Assembly: GCA_021325525.1 (NCBI GenBank)
Contig: JAJPHB010000004.1
Span: 1-60,305, forward strand
Origin: Alphaproteobacteria bacterium
GTDB taxonomy: Bacteria > Pseudomonadota > Alphaproteobacteria > ATCC43930 > CGMCC-115725
Length of the DNA stretch: 60,305 nucleotides
Direction: 5' to 3'
Made by a program: the position numbers and the translations under genes. The notes beneath the pieces were generated by a model. The model searched no databases. It saw only the letters and a program-made list of their open reading frames with translations, and was not told the DNA's origin. This document shows positions 43,262-52,876 of this stretch, piece by piece; the stretch's first letter is position 1; the number at the start of each line of letters is the position of its first letter.

Positions 43262-44242
43262 GTGACCAGAGCCAATATCGATGTCGAGCGCCTGCGCGAG
43301 CATTTCCGCACCATGGCCCGCATCCGCGCCTTCGAGGAGGCGGCGGAAGCGGGGCAGAAATCGGGCGAGATCCGGGGCGCGGTCCACCTGTCGGTTGGCC
43401 AGGAGGCGGTGGCGTCCGGGATCTGTGCCAATCTTCGCCGCAGCGACTATCTCGTCTCTACCCACCGCGTCCACGGCCACACCATCGCCAAGGGCGCCGA
43501 CGTCACGGCGATGATGGCCGAGCTTCTCGGCAAGGCGGGCGGCACCTGCCAGGGCAAGGGCGGCTCGATGCACATCGCCGATTTCTCGATCGGCATGCTC
43601 GGCGCCAATGGCGTCGTGGGCGCGGGCATTCCGATCGCGGCGGGGGCCGCGCATGCGGTGAAGCTGCGCGGCGGCAGCGAGATCGTCGCCTGCTTCTTCG
43701 GCGACGGCGCGGTCAATCGCGGCCCCTTTCTCGAAGGGCTCAACTGGGCCCGCATCTACGATTTGCCGATACTCTTCATCTGCGAGGACAACGGCTTTGC
43801 CGCGACGACGCGGACGCGGAGCTTGACCGGGGGGCCGGGACCGGCGGCGCGGGCCGAAGCGCTCGGCATTCCCGCCCGCATCGTCGACGGCAATGCCGTC
43901 GAGGAGGTGGACGCGGCGGCGGCCGAGCGCGTCACCCGCATCCGTGAGGGCGGCGGGCCGCAGTTCATCCTGGCGCAGACCTACCGCCTCAAGGGTCACA
44001 CTGCGCACGATCCCGCGACCTACCGCCCGGCGGCGGAGGTCGAGGAGAAGCAGCGGCGCGACCCCATCGAGCTCTGCCGCGAGACCCTGCTTCTGCGCGG
44101 CGTTCCTGCCGCGGCTCTGGCAGCGGACGAGGCGGCGGCCCGGGTGGAGATCGCCGCTGCGGTCGCGGCGGCGCGGGCGCAGCCCTGGGGTGATGAAAGC
44201 CTCGCCTGGCGCGACGTCCAGGATATGGGGGCGCCGGCATGA
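43262..44242 (+). CDS. 2-Oxoacid or acetoin dehydrogenase E1, alpha subunit
   Basis: 326 residues from a GTG at 43262. Motifs are SVGQEAVASG, STHRVHGH, GKGGSMHIAD, the ThDP motif GDGAVNRGPFLEGLN at 147 with Asn177, and the loop YRLKGHTAHDPATYR. With the beta subunit it forms the ThDP-dependent E1 of an alpha2-beta2 complex that decarboxylates a 2-oxoacid or cleaves acetoin. The absence of E2 or E3 genes next door is notable. The stop overlaps the beta-subunit ATG as ATGA. The upstream 44 bases must hold signals for two divergent genes. Confidence 0.9.
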   Translation: MTRANIDVERLREHFRTMARIRAFEEAAEAGQKSGEIRGAVHLSVGQEAVASGICANLRRSDYLVSTHRVHGHTIAKGADVTAMMAELLGKAGGTCQGKGGSMHIADFSIGMLGANGVVGAGIPIAAGAAHAVKLRGGSEIVACFFGDGAVNRGPFLEGLNWARIYDLPILFICEDNGFAATTRTRSLTGGPGPAARAEALGIPARIVDGNAVEEVDAAAAERVTRIREGGGPQFILAQTYRLKGHTAHDPATYRPAAEVEEKQRRDPIELCRETLLLRGVPAAALAADEAAARVEIAAAVAAARAQPWGDESLAWRDVQDMGAPA

Positions 44243-45195
44243 CCCTCATGAGCTATCTCGAAGCCGGCAAGCGTGCGCTCGCCGAGGAGATGCGGCGCGA
44301 TCCCGCGGTCTGGGCGCTCGGCGAAGATCTCGGGCGCGGCGGCGTCTTCGGCCAGTACAAGGGCCTCGCCGAGGAATTCGGGCCGCAGCGCATCTGCGAC
44401 ACGCCGATCTCGGAAGCCTGCATCATGGGCGCGGCGGTCGGCGCGGCGCTGGTCGGGACGCGCCCCGTCGTCGAGATGCGCTTTTCCGATTTCGCGCTCT
44501 GCGCCATCGACGAGCTCGTCAACCAGGCGGCGAAGGCGCGCTACATGTTCGGCGGGCAGGGGCGGGTGCCGCTCGTCGTGCGCGAGCCCGTCGGCATGTG
44601 GCGCTCCTCGGCGGCGCAGCACAGCCAGAGCCTCGAAGCCTGGTACGCGCACATCCCGGGCCTCGTCGTCGTGACCCCGTCGACGCCGGCGGACAATTAC
44701 GGCCTGCTGAAGGCGGCGATCCGCTGCGACGACCCGGTCGTCTATATGGAGCACAAGGATCTCTGGCCGCTCGAAGGCGAGGTCGAAGCCGATGGCGAGG
44801 CGCTGCCGCTCGGCAAGGCCCGCATCTTGCGGCAGGGCGGCGATCTCACCATCGTCGCCTGGTCGGGGGTGCTGCGAACCGTGCGCCAGGCCGCGGAAGC
44901 GCTCGCGGGCACCGGCGTCGCCGCCGAAGTGATCGATCTGCGAACTCTCTATCCTTGGGACCGCGAAACCGTGCTCGCCTCGGCGGCGCGCACCCGGCGG
45001 CTCCTCGTCGTGCATGAGGCGGTCGCCATCGGCGGCTTCGGCGGCGAGATCGCGGCGACGGCCGCAGAGGAGCTCGGTGTCAGGGTGAAGCGTCTCGGCG
45101 CGCCGCGCCTGCCGGTCGCCTATGCGCCGCCCCTCGAAGCGCAGTGCCGCGTCTCCGAGGCGCAGATCGTCGCGGCGGCGCGCACCCTCCTGTGA
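44239..45195 (+). CDS. 2-Oxoacid or acetoin dehydrogenase E1, beta subunit
   Basis: 318 residues. The transketolase-like pyrimidine domain (SYLEAGKRALAEEMRRDPAVWALGED, RICDTPISEACIMGAAVGAALVG, EMRFSDFALCAIDELVNQAAK) is followed by the C-terminal transketolase domain (LTIVAWSGVLRTVRQAAEAL, VIDLRTLYPWD, HEAVAIGGFGGEIAA). The length matches PdhB/AcoB/BkdB proteins. It completes the E1 heterotetramer. A small ORF follows 12 bases later on the same strand. Confidence 0.9.
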   Translation: MTLMSYLEAGKRALAEEMRRDPAVWALGEDLGRGGVFGQYKGLAEEFGPQRICDTPISEACIMGAAVGAALVGTRPVVEMRFSDFALCAIDELVNQAAKARYMFGGQGRVPLVVREPVGMWRSSAAQHSQSLEAWYAHIPGLVVVTPSTPADNYGLLKAAIRCDDPVVYMEHKDLWPLEGEVEADGEALPLGKARILRQGGDLTIVAWSGVLRTVRQAAEALAGTGVAAEVIDLRTLYPWDRETVLASAARTRRLLVVHEAVAIGGFGGEIAATAAEELGVRVKRLGAPRLPVAYAPPLEAQCRVSEAQIVAAARTLL

Positions 45196-45207
45196 CGGCT
45201 GCGGCCG

Positions 45208-45489
45208 GTGTTCGCCTTTCCGGAAGAAGCGCGCTGGAGCGAGGAGGAGGACGCGGTCGAGTTCACTCTTCGCCTCGGCGAATACGAGGGCAAGGTCTTC
45301 GTGCCGCGGCGAGTGATGCAGAGCCTTCTCGGGCGGCGCGCCGACGCCGAGGAATGCGTCCGCCAGTTCCACCTCAATCGAACCGCCTTCGAGCGGATCG
45401 CCGAGGCGCGCGTGAGGGCGCGCCAGCTCGATGCCGACGCCCATATCCGGATCACCGGGCGGGATCTGCGGCGGGCGGGGAGGGGATAG
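45208..45489 (+). CDS. Small protein resembling DUF1488
   Basis: 93 residues from a GTG, directly after the E1 beta gene. The sequence begins FAFPEEARWSEEEDAVEFTLRLGEYEGKVFVPRRVM and ends RTAFERIAEARVRARQLD-type helix then AHIRITGRDL. This layout of a short beta-sheet and a terminal helix resembles DUF1488, but I am not certain of the family. It is probably co-transcribed with the E1 genes. It lacks signal peptide and cysteine clusters apart from one Cys. Confidence 0.55.
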   Translation: MFAFPEEARWSEEEDAVEFTLRLGEYEGKVFVPRRVMQSLLGRRADAEECVRQFHLNRTAFERIAEARVRARQLDADAHIRITGRDLRRAGRG

Positions 45490-45544
45490 CGGCTGGTCGA
45501 GGCGGACGGCACCAGCGTCTGGCCGAGCTCGTCGGCAGCGCTCC

Positions 45545-45883
45545 TCACCCCGGCATTTCGTTGAGGCGGCTCGTTATCATCTTGGCGACGCGCGGCTGGT
45601 CCTCGCGGGCGAATTCGATGCCGATCTGCGCGTCGCCGGACCAGACGACCTCGCCCATGAACTGCCCGAAGGGCGGGATGACCAGGGTCAGCCTTTCCTT
45701 CTCCGGGATGGATCTCGCCACGCGCAGCTTCGCGCCGCCCATCGAAAGGTCGAAGACGCTGCAAGTGAAGCGGCCCGTCGCCATTTCGATCTCGCCCCAC
45801 CAGAGGGCCTTGTGGCGGCCATGCTGCCGCCGCTCCGGCTGCGGGATCCCTGCCACAGCTTGCCGTTGCCGCCTGTCTTTCAT
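45545..45883 (-). CDS. PilZ-domain protein (probable c-di-GMP receptor)
   Basis: 112 residues from the ATG at 45883, chosen because GGGAG lies just before it; an ATG at 45895 adds four residues. PilZ motifs are present: the arginine motif in PERRQHGRHKA and DLSMGGAKL for the (D/N)xSxxG motif. The remainder is the six-strand barrel. PilZ proteins bind cyclic-di-GMP and adjust motility, polysaccharide or adhesion. It stands alone on the minus strand, converging with the E1 genes. Confidence 0.87.
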   Translation of the reverse strand: MKDRRQRQAVAGIPQPERRQHGRHKALWWGEIEMATGRFTCSVFDLSMGGAKLRVARSIPEKERLTLVIPPFGQFMGEVVWSGDAQIGIEFAREDQPRVAKMITSRLNEMPG

Positions 45884-46007
45884 GACGTCTCCCATCCGAA
45901 TTGCGGCGAAAATACGCGACGACCCGTTGATGCCCTGTTAATTCGGGCCTTTGCCTAAAATTCCATGTTCATTGGCGGCGGCGCGCTCGTCCTCTGAATG
46001 CCGTGAA

Positions 46008-46037
46008 TTGACAGGCGAAAGCGGCGTCCCCTACTGT
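46008..46037 (+). promoter_or_regulatory. Candidate promoter of the dpp operon
   Basis: A perfect TTGACA at 46008-46013 is followed after 17-18 bases by CTACTG or TACTGT (46031-46037). The expected start near 46044 leaves about 100 bases before the dppB GTG at 46146. The region between has no other gene. Confidence 0.5.
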
Positions 46038-46145
46038 GACAATCGGCTGTAACGCCCGCTGCTCCCGAGCTTTTCCGCTCGACGCGGCGGCGGTCGGGCC
46101 GGCCGGTTCCCCAATCGAGACGCCACAGGGCAGGGTAGCTGACGC

Positions 46146-47150
46146 GTGGCTCAATACATCGTCCGGCGGCTCGTTCAGCTGATCCTCGTCCTGATCGGCA
46201 TCAGCGCCGTCGTCTTCGTGACGATGCATGTGCTGCCGGGCGACGTCGCCGTGCTGCTCCTCGGCGACAAGGCGACGGCGCAGCAGCTCGCCGCACTCCG
46301 CCATCAGCTCGGCCTCGACCAGCCCGTCTATGTTCAGTATTTCCGGTTTGCCGCCGATGCGCTGCAAGGCGATTTCGGCACCTCGCTGCGCAACAGCCGG
46401 CCGGCCTTCGAGGAGGTGTGGATCGCCTTCCCGGTGACAATCCAGCTCAGCTTCGCGGCGCTCTTCCTCGCGACGATTATCGGCGTGCCGCTCGGCGTCA
46501 TGGCCGCGGTGAAGCCGCTGTCGCGTTTCGACAACATCGTCATGACGGTATCGCTCTTCGGAGTCTCGATGCCGATCTTCTGGCTCGGGCTCATGATGAT
46601 TCTCGTCTTCGGCGCCTTCCTCGATCTGCTGCCGATCGGCGGCTTGATGGCGATCGGCGACGAGCCGCCGCGGGTCACCGGTATGAGCGTCGTCGACAGC
46701 ATTCTTTCCGGCGACTGGCACCTCATCGGCGAGAGCCTCGAATATCTGATCCTGCCGGCTGCGACGCTCGGCACGATTCCCCTCGCCATCATCACCCGCA
46801 TCACGCGGTCCGAGATGCTGTCCGTGCGCACCCATGACCATGTGCGCACGGCGCGGGCCAAAGGCCTGCCGGAAGCCCGCGTCATCGTGAAGCACGTGCT
46901 GCGCAACGCCCTCATTCCGATCACGACGGTGATCGGGCTTCAGCTTGGCCTCCTTCTCTCGGGAGCGGTGCTGACCGAGACGATCTTTTCGCTGCCGGGT
47001 TTGGGGCGCGTCATGGTGAACGCGATCCTGCAGCGCGACTACCCGGTGGTGCAGGCGGGGGCGTTGCTGACCGCTTTCCTCTTCGTCGTTGTCAACCTGC
47101 TGGTCGATCTCGGCTACGCCTATCTCGATCCCCGGATTCGCTACCGATGA
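46146..47150 (+). CDS. dppB: Dipeptide/oligopeptide ABC transporter permease DppB-type
   Basis: 334 residues from a GTG. The N terminus YIVRRLVQLILVLIGISAVVF and GDFGTSLRNSRPAFEEV are classic for DppB/OppB, with six transmembrane segments and the EAA loop ARAKGLPEARVIVKHVLRNALIP. It forms half of the inner-membrane channel. It overlaps dppC by four bases (ATGA). The substrate could be peptides, nickel, glutathione or opines. Confidence 0.92.
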   Translation: MAQYIVRRLVQLILVLIGISAVVFVTMHVLPGDVAVLLLGDKATAQQLAALRHQLGLDQPVYVQYFRFAADALQGDFGTSLRNSRPAFEEVWIAFPVTIQLSFAALFLATIIGVPLGVMAAVKPLSRFDNIVMTVSLFGVSMPIFWLGLMMILVFGAFLDLLPIGGLMAIGDEPPRVTGMSVVDSILSGDWHLIGESLEYLILPAATLGTIPLAIITRITRSEMLSVRTHDHVRTARAKGLPEARVIVKHVLRNALIPITTVIGLQLGLLLSGAVLTETIFSLPGLGRVMVNAILQRDYPVVQAGALLTAFLFVVVNLLVDLGYAYLDPRIRYR

Positions 47151-48031
47151 GCGTCGTTGCGCTGGCACCGGCGCCGCGCAGCGGCGGCGCCTCCTGGGCG
47201 AAGGGCCTCGGCCGCCTGATGCGCCGGCCGACGGCGCGCCTCGGCCTCGCCATCGTCGTCGCCTTCCTCGCCTTGACGGTGCTGGCGGGCGTCCTCGCCC
47301 CGCACAGCCCATTCGATCAGGACCTCGAGAACACGCTCAGCCCGCCCAGCCTCGCCCATCTCTTCGGCACCGACCAATATGGCCGCGATATCTTGAGCCG
47401 CGTCATGTACGGTTCGCGCACGGCCCTCCTCGCGATCCTCGTTGCCGACGGCTTCGCCCTCGTCCTCGGCGGCGCCTGCGGACTCGTCGCCGGCTTTTAT
47501 GGCGGCTGGCTCGACAGCGCGATCATGCGCCTTGCCGATGTGCTGCTGGCATTTCCCTATCTGCTCCTCGCCCTCATCATCGTCGCCGCGCTCGGCCCCA
47601 GCCTCCTCAACTCGATGATCGCCATCGGCATCGTCTACACGCCGCAATATGCCCGCCTCTTGCGCGGCCAGGTGCTCGCTGTGCGCGAGACCGACTATGT
47701 TCTCGCGGCGCGCGCCCTCGGCGTCGGCCGGCCGCGCATCATGCTCCGGCATGTCCTCCCCAACAGCTTCACGCCCATCCTGGTGATGGCGACCTTGCAG
47801 GCGGGATCGGTCGTGGTCGAGACGGCGGGGCTCTCCTTCCTCGGCCTCGGCGCGCAGCCGCCCTCGCCCGATTGGGGCGCGGTCCTCGCCGACGGGCAAA
47901 CCTACTTCCTCAGCGCCTGGTGGATCGCCACATTTCCGGGTCTCGCGATCTTCCTCGTGGTGCTCGGCTTCAACCTCGTCGGCGATGCCTTGCGCGATCA
48001 CTTCGACCCTCACCGCCGGATGGTGAAATAG
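47147..48031 (+). CDS. dppC: Dipeptide/oligopeptide ABC transporter permease DppC-type
   Basis: 294 residues with six transmembrane helices. DppC/OppC features are PHSPFDQDLENTLSPPSLAHLFGTDQYGRDILSR, the EAA loop AARALGVGRPRIMLRHVLPN and ETAGLSFLGLGAQPPSPDWG. It is the second channel half. Its stop codon is immediately followed by the dppD ATG without a gap. Regulation would follow the promoter upstream of dppB. Confidence 0.93.
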   Translation: MSVVALAPAPRSGGASWAKGLGRLMRRPTARLGLAIVVAFLALTVLAGVLAPHSPFDQDLENTLSPPSLAHLFGTDQYGRDILSRVMYGSRTALLAILVADGFALVLGGACGLVAGFYGGWLDSAIMRLADVLLAFPYLLLALIIVAALGPSLLNSMIAIGIVYTPQYARLLRGQVLAVRETDYVLAARALGVGRPRIMLRHVLPNSFTPILVMATLQAGSVVVETAGLSFLGLGAQPPSPDWGAVLADGQTYFLSAWWIATFPGLAIFLVVLGFNLVGDALRDHFDPHRRMVK

Positions 48032-49059
48032 ATGCGGCCTCAAGGGCTTCTCGAAGTGAGCGACCTGCGGGTCGAGTTCGACACCGAGGACGGCATCGTG
48101 AAGGCCGTCGACGGCGTCTCCTTCCATATCGATCGCGGCGAGACGATCGTCGTCGTCGGCGAGTCGGGCTCCGGCAAATCGGTGACGAGCCTCGCCCTCA
48201 TGCGGCTCGTCGCCGGCAGGCTGGCCGCCGGAACCATGCTGTTCCGCGGCAAGGACGGGGGCGAGCGCGACCTGGCGCGGCTTTCCGAACCCGAGATGCG
48301 GCAGATCCGCGGCAATGACATCGCCATGATCTTCCAGGAGCCGATGACGTCGCTCAATCCCGTTTACACCATCGGCGACCAGATCATCGAGGCGATCACG
48401 CTGCATCAGAGGAAGAGCGGCCGCGAAGCCTTCGCGCTCGCCGTCGAGATGCTGGAGCTGCTCGGCATTCCCGACCCGACGCGGCGCATGCGCTCATATC
48501 CGCATCAGATTTCGGGCGGCATGCGCCAGCGGGCGATGATCGCGATGGCGCTTTCCTGCCGTCCCGCTCTCCTCATCGCCGACGAGCCGACGACGGCGCT
48601 CGACGTGACGATCCAGGCGCAGATCCTCGAATTGATGAAGCGCCTGCAGAGCGAGCTCGGCATGGCGGTCATGTTCATCACCCACAATCTCGGGGTCGCC
48701 GCCGAAATCGCCGATCGTGTGATGGTGATGTATGCGGGGCGCATCGTCGAGGAGGGGCCTTCGCGCGCGATTTTCCATCGGCCGCGCATGCCTTATACGA
48801 TCGGCCTCCTCGATTCCGTGCCGCGGCTCGGCCGCGAACCCGACGAGGCGGGCCTCGCCGCCATTCCCGGCAACGTGCCGAACCCGCTGGCGCTGCCGGC
48901 GGGCTGCCCCTTCCATCCGCGCTGCGGCTTCTTTCTCGCCGGCACTTGCGACCGCGCGCCGCCGCCGCTCGAACCTTGCGGCGAGGCGCATGCGGTGCGC
49001 TGCGTGCGCTGGCGGCATGTGGCCGAGCGCATGGGAACGGCCGCCGAACGGGTCGCGCC

Positions 49060-49063
<4 letters not shown>
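48032..49063 (+). CDS. dppD: Dipeptide/oligopeptide ABC transporter ATP-binding protein DppD-type
   Basis: 343 residues. Walker A is GESGSGKS, the signature [14 protein letters not shown], Walker [13 protein letters not shown], and the Oligo_HPY C-terminal domain with CPFHPRC-like cysteines ([16 protein letters not shown]) that can hold an iron-sulfur cluster in this family. It hydrolyses ATP together with DppF. Its stop overlaps the dppF start as ATGA. Confidence 0.93.
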
Positions 49064-50052
<989 letters not shown>

Positions 50053-50090
50053 CCGGCGCTCGAAGACAAGCCTCTCCAGCGCGCCCAATG

Positions 50091-50119
50091 AAAAACCCTC
50101 TCCCGCTTGCGGGAGAGGG
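50091..50119 (-). terminator. REP palindrome acting as a leftward terminator
   Basis: CCCTCTCCCGC (50096-50106) and GCGGGAGAGGG (50109-50119) form an 11-bp stem. On the minus strand the hairpin is followed directly by TTTTT (50095-50091). It thus ends the solute-binding protein gene that comes from the right, and may also block the dppF transcript. The same palindrome occurs twice between leuC and leuD. Confidence 0.75.
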
Positions 50120-50149
50120 GGATGAAAGGCGAGGCGACGGTGATCGGGC

Positions 50150-51712
50150 CTACTTGCTCAGCGACACCTTCTCCATATCGAAGAACATCTGGGTCGGGTT
50201 GAGCTCGTAACCCTTCACCTCCTTGCGCGCGCCGCGCACCTGCAGCAGCGAGTTGATGAAGATCCAGGGCGCGTCGTCGAGGATCTCCTTCTGCGCCGTG
50301 TGATAGAGGGCGACGCGCTTCGCATGGTCGCTCTCGCGCTGGGCTTCGGCGAGGACCTTGTCGACCTCGGGATTCTTGTAGCGCACCGTGTTGGTCACGG
50401 GGATGCGGTCCGACGCGAAGAGCTCGTCGAGGAAATTGTCAGGATCGCCGTTGTCGCCCGTCCAGCCGACGAGGAACATGCCCGAATAGGGCTTGGTCTT
50501 CGAGCGGATCTCGCTCAGATAGGCGCCGATTTCTTCCTTCCGCACCGAGGTCTTGACGCCGATCTTTTCGAGCTGCCCCTGAATGGCCACCGCGAGCTCG
50601 GCGCCGGCCGAATTGTAGCCGCGCGCCGAATTGTAGGTGAGAAGCTCGCTTTCGAAGCCGTTGGGGTAGCCGGCGGCGGCGAGGAGCTCCTTCGCCTTCT
50701 TCGGGTCATAAGGATAGCCCTTCAGCGACTTGTCGAAGCCCCACTGCGCCTCCGGCAGCGGCGAGGTCATCCTGACCGCGAGGCCCCGGAAGAGCGATTT
50801 ATCGATCGCGTCTTTGTCGATGGCGTAGTTGAGCGCCTGCCGCACGCGCTTGTCGTTGAAAGGCTTGGTGTCGAAGGGCAGGCCGACGCCGCTCACGGCG
50901 AGCCCGGGCTGCGTCATCACCACGATGTTCTTGTCCTGCTTCATCGCCGGGATGATCTGGGCGCTGACATCGGCGAGGATATGGACGTCGCCGCGCTTCA
51001 GGGCGAGGAGCGAGGCCTGCGGGTCCGGCATCACCTTGAAGATGAGGCGGTCGACCTTGGGCTTGCCGTTCCAGTAGCTCTTGTTCGCGGTCAGAACGAC
51101 CTGGTCGCCGCGCTTCCACTCCTTGAAGATGAAGGGGCCGGTGCCGACCGGGTTGCTGCGGAAATCCTTGCCGAGCTTCTGCGTCGCCGCCGGGCTGGTG
51201 ATGCCATTCCACACCATCGCGAGATTCGTCAGGAATGGCGCGTAGGGGTGCTTCAGCTTCATCTCGACCGTGTACTCGTCGACGGCCCGGTAGGAGTCGA
51301 GCGGGTCGAAGGTGTCGTCGAGATAACCTTCAACGGGACCCGTCTTGTAGATCGAGTCGGGGTCGTCCTTCTTCAGCCAACGATTGAGGTCGTGGACATA
51401 GGCCTCGGCGTTGAAAGGCGTTCCGTCATGGAATTTGACGCCCTTCTTCAGATGAAAGGTGTAGGTAAGGCCATCGGGCGAGATGTCCCATTTCTCGGCG
51501 AGACCGGGCTCGACATCGGTCGTGCCCGGCTTGAACTTGACGAGGCTGTCATAGATCGTCGCCATGACAAATCCCGAGGTGTTGTTGAGCACCGCCTCGG
51601 GGTCGAGGCCGGTCGGGTCCGCCTGCATGGCGACGACGAGCGTGGTTTCTGCGGCCGCCGCCCCGGTCATGGCACCCAGAGCGACCACCGCTGTGGCGAG
51701 AAGGCGTTTCAT
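50150..51712 (-). CDS. Family 5 peptide/nickel-type solute-binding protein
   Basis: 520 residues from the ATG at 51712, preceded by ACGGAGA. A Sec signal (MKRLLATAVVALGAMTGAAAA) leads into TTLVVAMQADPTGLDPEAVLN and the SBP_bac_5 signature YTFHLKKGVKFHDGTPFNAEAYVHDLNRW. VGTGPFIFKEWKRGD and NKRVRQALNYAIDKD-like stretches are typical. It is the likely periplasmic receptor of the dppBCDF importer, with which it converges. It differs from the Tat-exported SBP at 35088 by its Sec signal and close permease genes. Confidence 0.92.
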   Translation of the reverse strand: MKRLLATAVVALGAMTGAAAAETTLVVAMQADPTGLDPEAVLNNTSGFVMATIYDSLVKFKPGTTDVEPGLAEKWDISPDGLTYTFHLKKGVKFHDGTPFNAEAYVHDLNRWLKKDDPDSIYKTGPVEGYLDDTFDPLDSYRAVDEYTVEMKLKHPYAPFLTNLAMVWNGITSPAATQKLGKDFRSNPVGTGPFIFKEWKRGDQVVLTANKSYWNGKPKVDRLIFKVMPDPQASLLALKRGDVHILADVSAQIIPAMKQDKNIVVMTQPGLAVSGVGLPFDTKPFNDKRVRQALNYAIDKDAIDKSLFRGLAVRMTSPLPEAQWGFDKSLKGYPYDPKKAKELLAAAGYPNGFESELLTYNSARGYNSAGAELAVAIQGQLEKIGVKTSVRKEEIGAYLSEIRSKTKPYSGMFLVGWTGDNGDPDNFLDELFASDRIPVTNTVRYKNPEVDKVLAEAQRESDHAKRVALYHTAQKEILDDAPWIFINSLLQVRGARKEVKGYELNPTQMFFDMEKVSLSK

Positions 51713-51767
51713 GGTCGTTGTCTCCGTTTCTGCTGATTGATCCGTCGGCTGAAGCGCGCCTTGCGAT

Positions 51768-51783
51768 CGGTCCCAAGGGACCG
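51768..51783. promoter_or_regulatory. Short palindrome upstream of the solute-binding protein gene
   Basis: CGGTCCC at 51768-51774 and GGGACCG at 51777-51783 form a perfect inverted repeat with an AA spacer. It lies 56-71 bases before the start of the binding-protein gene on the minus strand, a position suited to an operator. No regulator gene is near enough to name. Confidence 0.35.
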
Positions 51784-51953
51784 GAACGAAAAACGCACCC
51801 CTCCCGGCCGCCGGCCCCGAGGAGCTTCGGGCAGAGTTCACGCCATTGCGACGGCTGTCCTTCGGCTCTGCGGCTGAAAGCGTATCACGGCACTAGTACG
51901 GAGTCGAGGCATGCGCGCCGAACGCGCAAGGCCGCCCCGCCCGGCTCCCGCCT

Positions 51954-52223
51954 TCAGGCCGTTCCCTTCGGGGACTCGAGACTCCGCAGCTCGGTGGCGG
52001 TCTTCAGCATCTCTTTGACGACAGGGGCCGGCAGCATCCGCTCCAGCGCTTCGCGGCTCAGCCCCGGGCAGAACCGGGCGAGAGCGGTGTGCAGGGCGCC
52101 GACGAGCGCGGCCTCGGCGCCTTCGGGCAGCAACGGAAGCCCCGCGGCGGTGGCCTTCGGATCTTGCGCCGAGGACTCTTCCCCGGCGACCTCCACCACG
52201 AGCTCGACGATTTTCTGGGTCAT
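51954..52223 (-). CDS. Small acidic helical protein, function unknown
   Basis: 89 residues from the ATG at 52223. The start is a beta-like MTQKIVELVVEVAGEE; the rest is helical and Ala/Leu rich (AALVGALHTALARFCPGLSREALERML). No membrane segment is seen. It lies between two unrelated units and its codon use matches the surroundings. The 241 bases between it and the binding-protein gene hold no other gene. No known family is apparent. Confidence 0.5.
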   Translation of the reverse strand: MTQKIVELVVEVAGEESSAQDPKATAAGLPLLPEGAEAALVGALHTALARFCPGLSREALERMLPAPVVKEMLKTATELRSLESPKGTA

Positions 52224-52318
52224 TCCGGCACCTCGCGTTGCGCCCGTCTCGCTAACGCCGGGCGCTGCCGCCCGTGTCCAGCGCAGTGCCGATGAGTCGC
52301 GCCGCAGCAAACGCGACG

Positions 52319-52382
52319 ACGATCGTTCCGCACACCCGGCACGCCGCTGAACGCGCGGAGCGCAGGTGTGCGGAGCGATCGT
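52319..52382. repeat. 64-base inverted repeat with 18-base arms
   Basis: ACGATCGTTCCGCACACC (52319-52336) and its complement at 52365-52382 match at 17 of 18 positions around a 28-base GC-rich loop. It lies 36 bases beyond the stop of the histone-like gene, so it may end that leftward transcript, but there is no clean T tract. It is unlike the two REP families above. Confidence 0.55.
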
Positions 52383-52418
52383 TGTTTCCGGTAAAAGCGA
52401 ACCCTTGAAGAGAGCGGG

Positions 52419-52790
52419 TCAGCTCAACCGGATGCTGATGGTCTTGCTGGCAAGACCGTTCTTCAGCGCCGCACCCTTCTTGAGCGCGACGGTCTTCTTC
52501 AGAGCGGAGCTCTTTTTCGCCGCCGCCTTCTTTTTGGCAGCGGGCTTCTTCGCAGCGCTCTTCTTGGCAACCGGCTTGCGCGCGGTCGCCCGCTTGACCG
52601 AGGCGGCCTTCCGCTTGGCCGTCGTCTTCTTCGCCGGCTTCTTGGCCGCCGTCTTCTTCTTGGCGACCGTCTTCTTTGCCGTCGCCTTCTTGGCGGTAGC
52701 GGCCATGCGCTTGGCGGGCTTCTTGGCCGCAACCTTCTTGCGGGCCTTGCCCTTGGTGCTCGACTTCGACTTCGAGGGTGGCCTGATCAT
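52419..52790 (-). CDS. Histone H1-like Lys/Ala-rich basic protein
   Basis: 123 residues of which about a third are lysine. AAKK- and TAKK-type repeats run through the whole length (for example ATAKKATAKKTVAKKKTAAK), ending in a small SIRLS tail. The make-up equals the C-terminal tail of eukaryotic H1 and the bacterial H1-like proteins (Hc1/Hc2, AlgP, BpH1). It probably binds DNA without sequence preference and compacts the nucleoid. Low complexity means homology cannot be proved from composition. An AT-rich palindrome lies 87 bases upstream. Confidence 0.75.
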   Translation of the reverse strand: MIRPPSKSKSSTKGKARKKVAAKKPAKRMAATAKKATAKKTVAKKKTAAKKPAKKTTAKRKAASVKRATARKPVAKKSAAKKPAAKKKAAAKKSSALKKTVALKKGAALKNGLASKTISIRLS

Positions 52791-52876
52791 TGGATCTGAC
52801 TTTCTTCCGTTGCACCAATCGGTTTTCGTTCGCTCGCGAAAATAGGAAAGAAAACCGCGTAGATTTCCACCACAAG

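Noticed and set aside
45936-45945. Single TTAAT element upstream of the PilZ gene as a CtrA site
   Set aside because: There is no second half site at 7-base spacing on either strand.
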